Shown here one piece after another: positions 63,352 to 64,000 of a stretch of DNA of 64,000 nucleotides. The notes beneath the pieces are model-generated. The model was not told where the DNA came from. It worked only from the letters and a program-made list of their open reading frames with translations, and searched no databases. Made by a program: the position numbers and the translations under genes. Source of the stretch: Ignavibacteriota bacterium (lineage in GTDB: Bacteria > Bacteroidota > Ignavibacteria > Ignavibacteriales > Melioribacteraceae); the NCBI GenBank assembly GCA_013112585.1, contig JABFGH010000001.1, forward strand, positions 62,001 through 126,000. Direction: 5' to 3'. Position 1 is the stretch's first letter; each line of letters opens with the position of its first letter.

Positions 63352-63507
63352 CCCTACTTTCTCATACTAAGTAATAAATTATCAAAGTATAGAAATTTAT
63401 TTGAAATTTTAAGTTGTTTTAAGTTAATTTGAGTGAATTTTGCTGGCTTAGATATTGCATAAAGTATATATTATAATCAGACTTTTTTATGCGAAAAAGG
63501 AGATCAA

Positions 63508-64000
63508 ATGCCCAATTCTGAATTATTAAATAAAGAAGATTTAGTTGCAATTATTGATAGTGTTGATATTGGTATTATCTTCGTCGATAAAGAGAGCAGA
63601 TTTGCCTTTGTTAACAAGGTTGGCGAAAAAATTAGAAGTATTGAGAGCAAAGAGAGAATCGGTACATCTGTTCTAGATTGCCACCATCACAAAGTGCGAG
63701 AAAAAGTTACACAAGACATGAATTCATTTAAGCAAGGGGATTACGCAAGCAGGCACAAAATAATAAAAACTAATGGGCATTATTTTGATAATACATACAA
63801 TGTTGTTAAAGACGAAGATGGTAATTTTCTCGGTGTAGCATTACTAAGCCAGGATATAACTGAAAAAAAATATTTGGAAGACGAGTTAAAAAAGGCAAAT
63901 GCTAAACTTGAATGGAAGATAAAGGAGAGAACAAAAGAAATAAATCAAGCCTGCGAAAAATTAAAGGTTGCTGAAAAGCAGCTTTTGCAGTCAGAAAAAA
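63508..64000 (+). CDS. PAS-domain sensor protein, probably histidine kinase (partial)
   Basis: The gene starts at ATG 63508 after AAAAAGGAG and runs off the right edge (164 codons seen). Residues 10-115 are a PAS domain with LDCHHHKVREKVTQDM and YFDNTYNVVKDEDGNFLGVALLSQDIT, the same subtype as the PAS in the DUF438 protein (FCHPPSSVHIVNEIV). Residues 120-160 are a coiled coil (LEDELKKANAKLEWKIKERTKEIN), the usual linker to a histidine kinase. The His-rich position suggests a metal or heme ligand. An inverted repeat, GCATAAA (63457) / TTTATGC (63486), lies upstream. Confidence 0.8.
   Translation, partial: MPNSELLNKEDLVAIIDSVDIGIIFVDKESRFAFVNKVGEKIRSIESKERIGTSVLDCHHHKVREKVTQDMNSFKQGDYASRHKIIKTNGHYFDNTYNVVKDEDGNFLGVALLSQDITEKKYLEDELKKANAKLEWKIKERTKEINQACEKLKVAEKQLLQSEK

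Overview
The window is AT-rich bacterial chromosome, most likely from Ignavibacteriota (Ignavibacterium/Melioribacter-like, in the Bacteroidota-Chlorobiota assemblage). The reasons are a secreted protein with a type IX secretion C-terminal signal of the QNYPNPFNP type (4160-4906), a TonB-dependent receptor with a transthyretin-like N-domain followed by a DUF4249-like lipoprotein, many TTG starts, weak ribosome binding sites mixed with a few strong AGGAGG ones, and menaquinol-type respiratory genes. I see no phage or complete insertion sequence. The only RNA gene is one tRNA-Val (37015-37089).

Region 1 (1-9802) is loosely packed. It holds a two-part sodium/solute symporter whose small subunit carries a large insertion, an AAA+DUF4143 ATPase, an outer-membrane protein gene broken by a frameshift and a stop, a T9SS cargo protein, PEP carboxylase, and a vapB-like antitoxin whose toxin partner survives only as about 17 codons fused to an L,D-transpeptidase lipoprotein. 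REP-like palindromic repeats lie between these genes.

Region 2 (10004-36928) is dense housekeeping: pgeF, a DMT exporter, folB, folK, a deoxynucleoside kinase, a glycosyltransferase 9 and Ppx/GppA-HD; then asnS, an NhaD-like antiporter, nnr, vanZ, two tandem TonB paralogues, and a TetR-TolC-adaptor-RND efflux operon with palindromes before the regulator. An orphan FecE-like ATPase, a DUF218 protein, a leucine-dehydrogenase-like enzyme with Asn at the catalytic Lys80 position, nusB, an UMF1-type MFS protein, an M50-like protease and a TPR/cNMP-binding/FUN14 trio follow.

Region 3 (37015-47360) has the tRNA, a C1 peptidase lipoprotein, the TonB receptor/DUF4249 pair, a lipoprotein with two cysteine-less rhodanese folds, an unusual flavin reductase fused to a NapH-like polyferredoxin, and pgi.

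Region 4 (47431-64000) is the most interesting part: a nitrite/nitric-oxide respiration and stress island. It has an Rrf2 (NsrR-like) regulator, hemerythrin proteins, a DUF1858-DUF2249 protein, a DUF438-hemerythrin-PAS protein, a ferredoxin, a soluble octaheme HAO-like cytochrome, a polyferredoxin-nrfH-nrfA operon, and a Rieske-cytochrome b-octaheme operon. A 16-bp imperfect palindrome (CAGA-N8-TCTG) occurs before the Rrf2 gene, the octaheme gene, the ferredoxin/DUF438 genes and the nrf operon, which suggests one regulon. A PAS sensor kinase begins at the right edge. A tandem repeat array and a decayed chemoreceptor separate nrfA from the Rieske operon.
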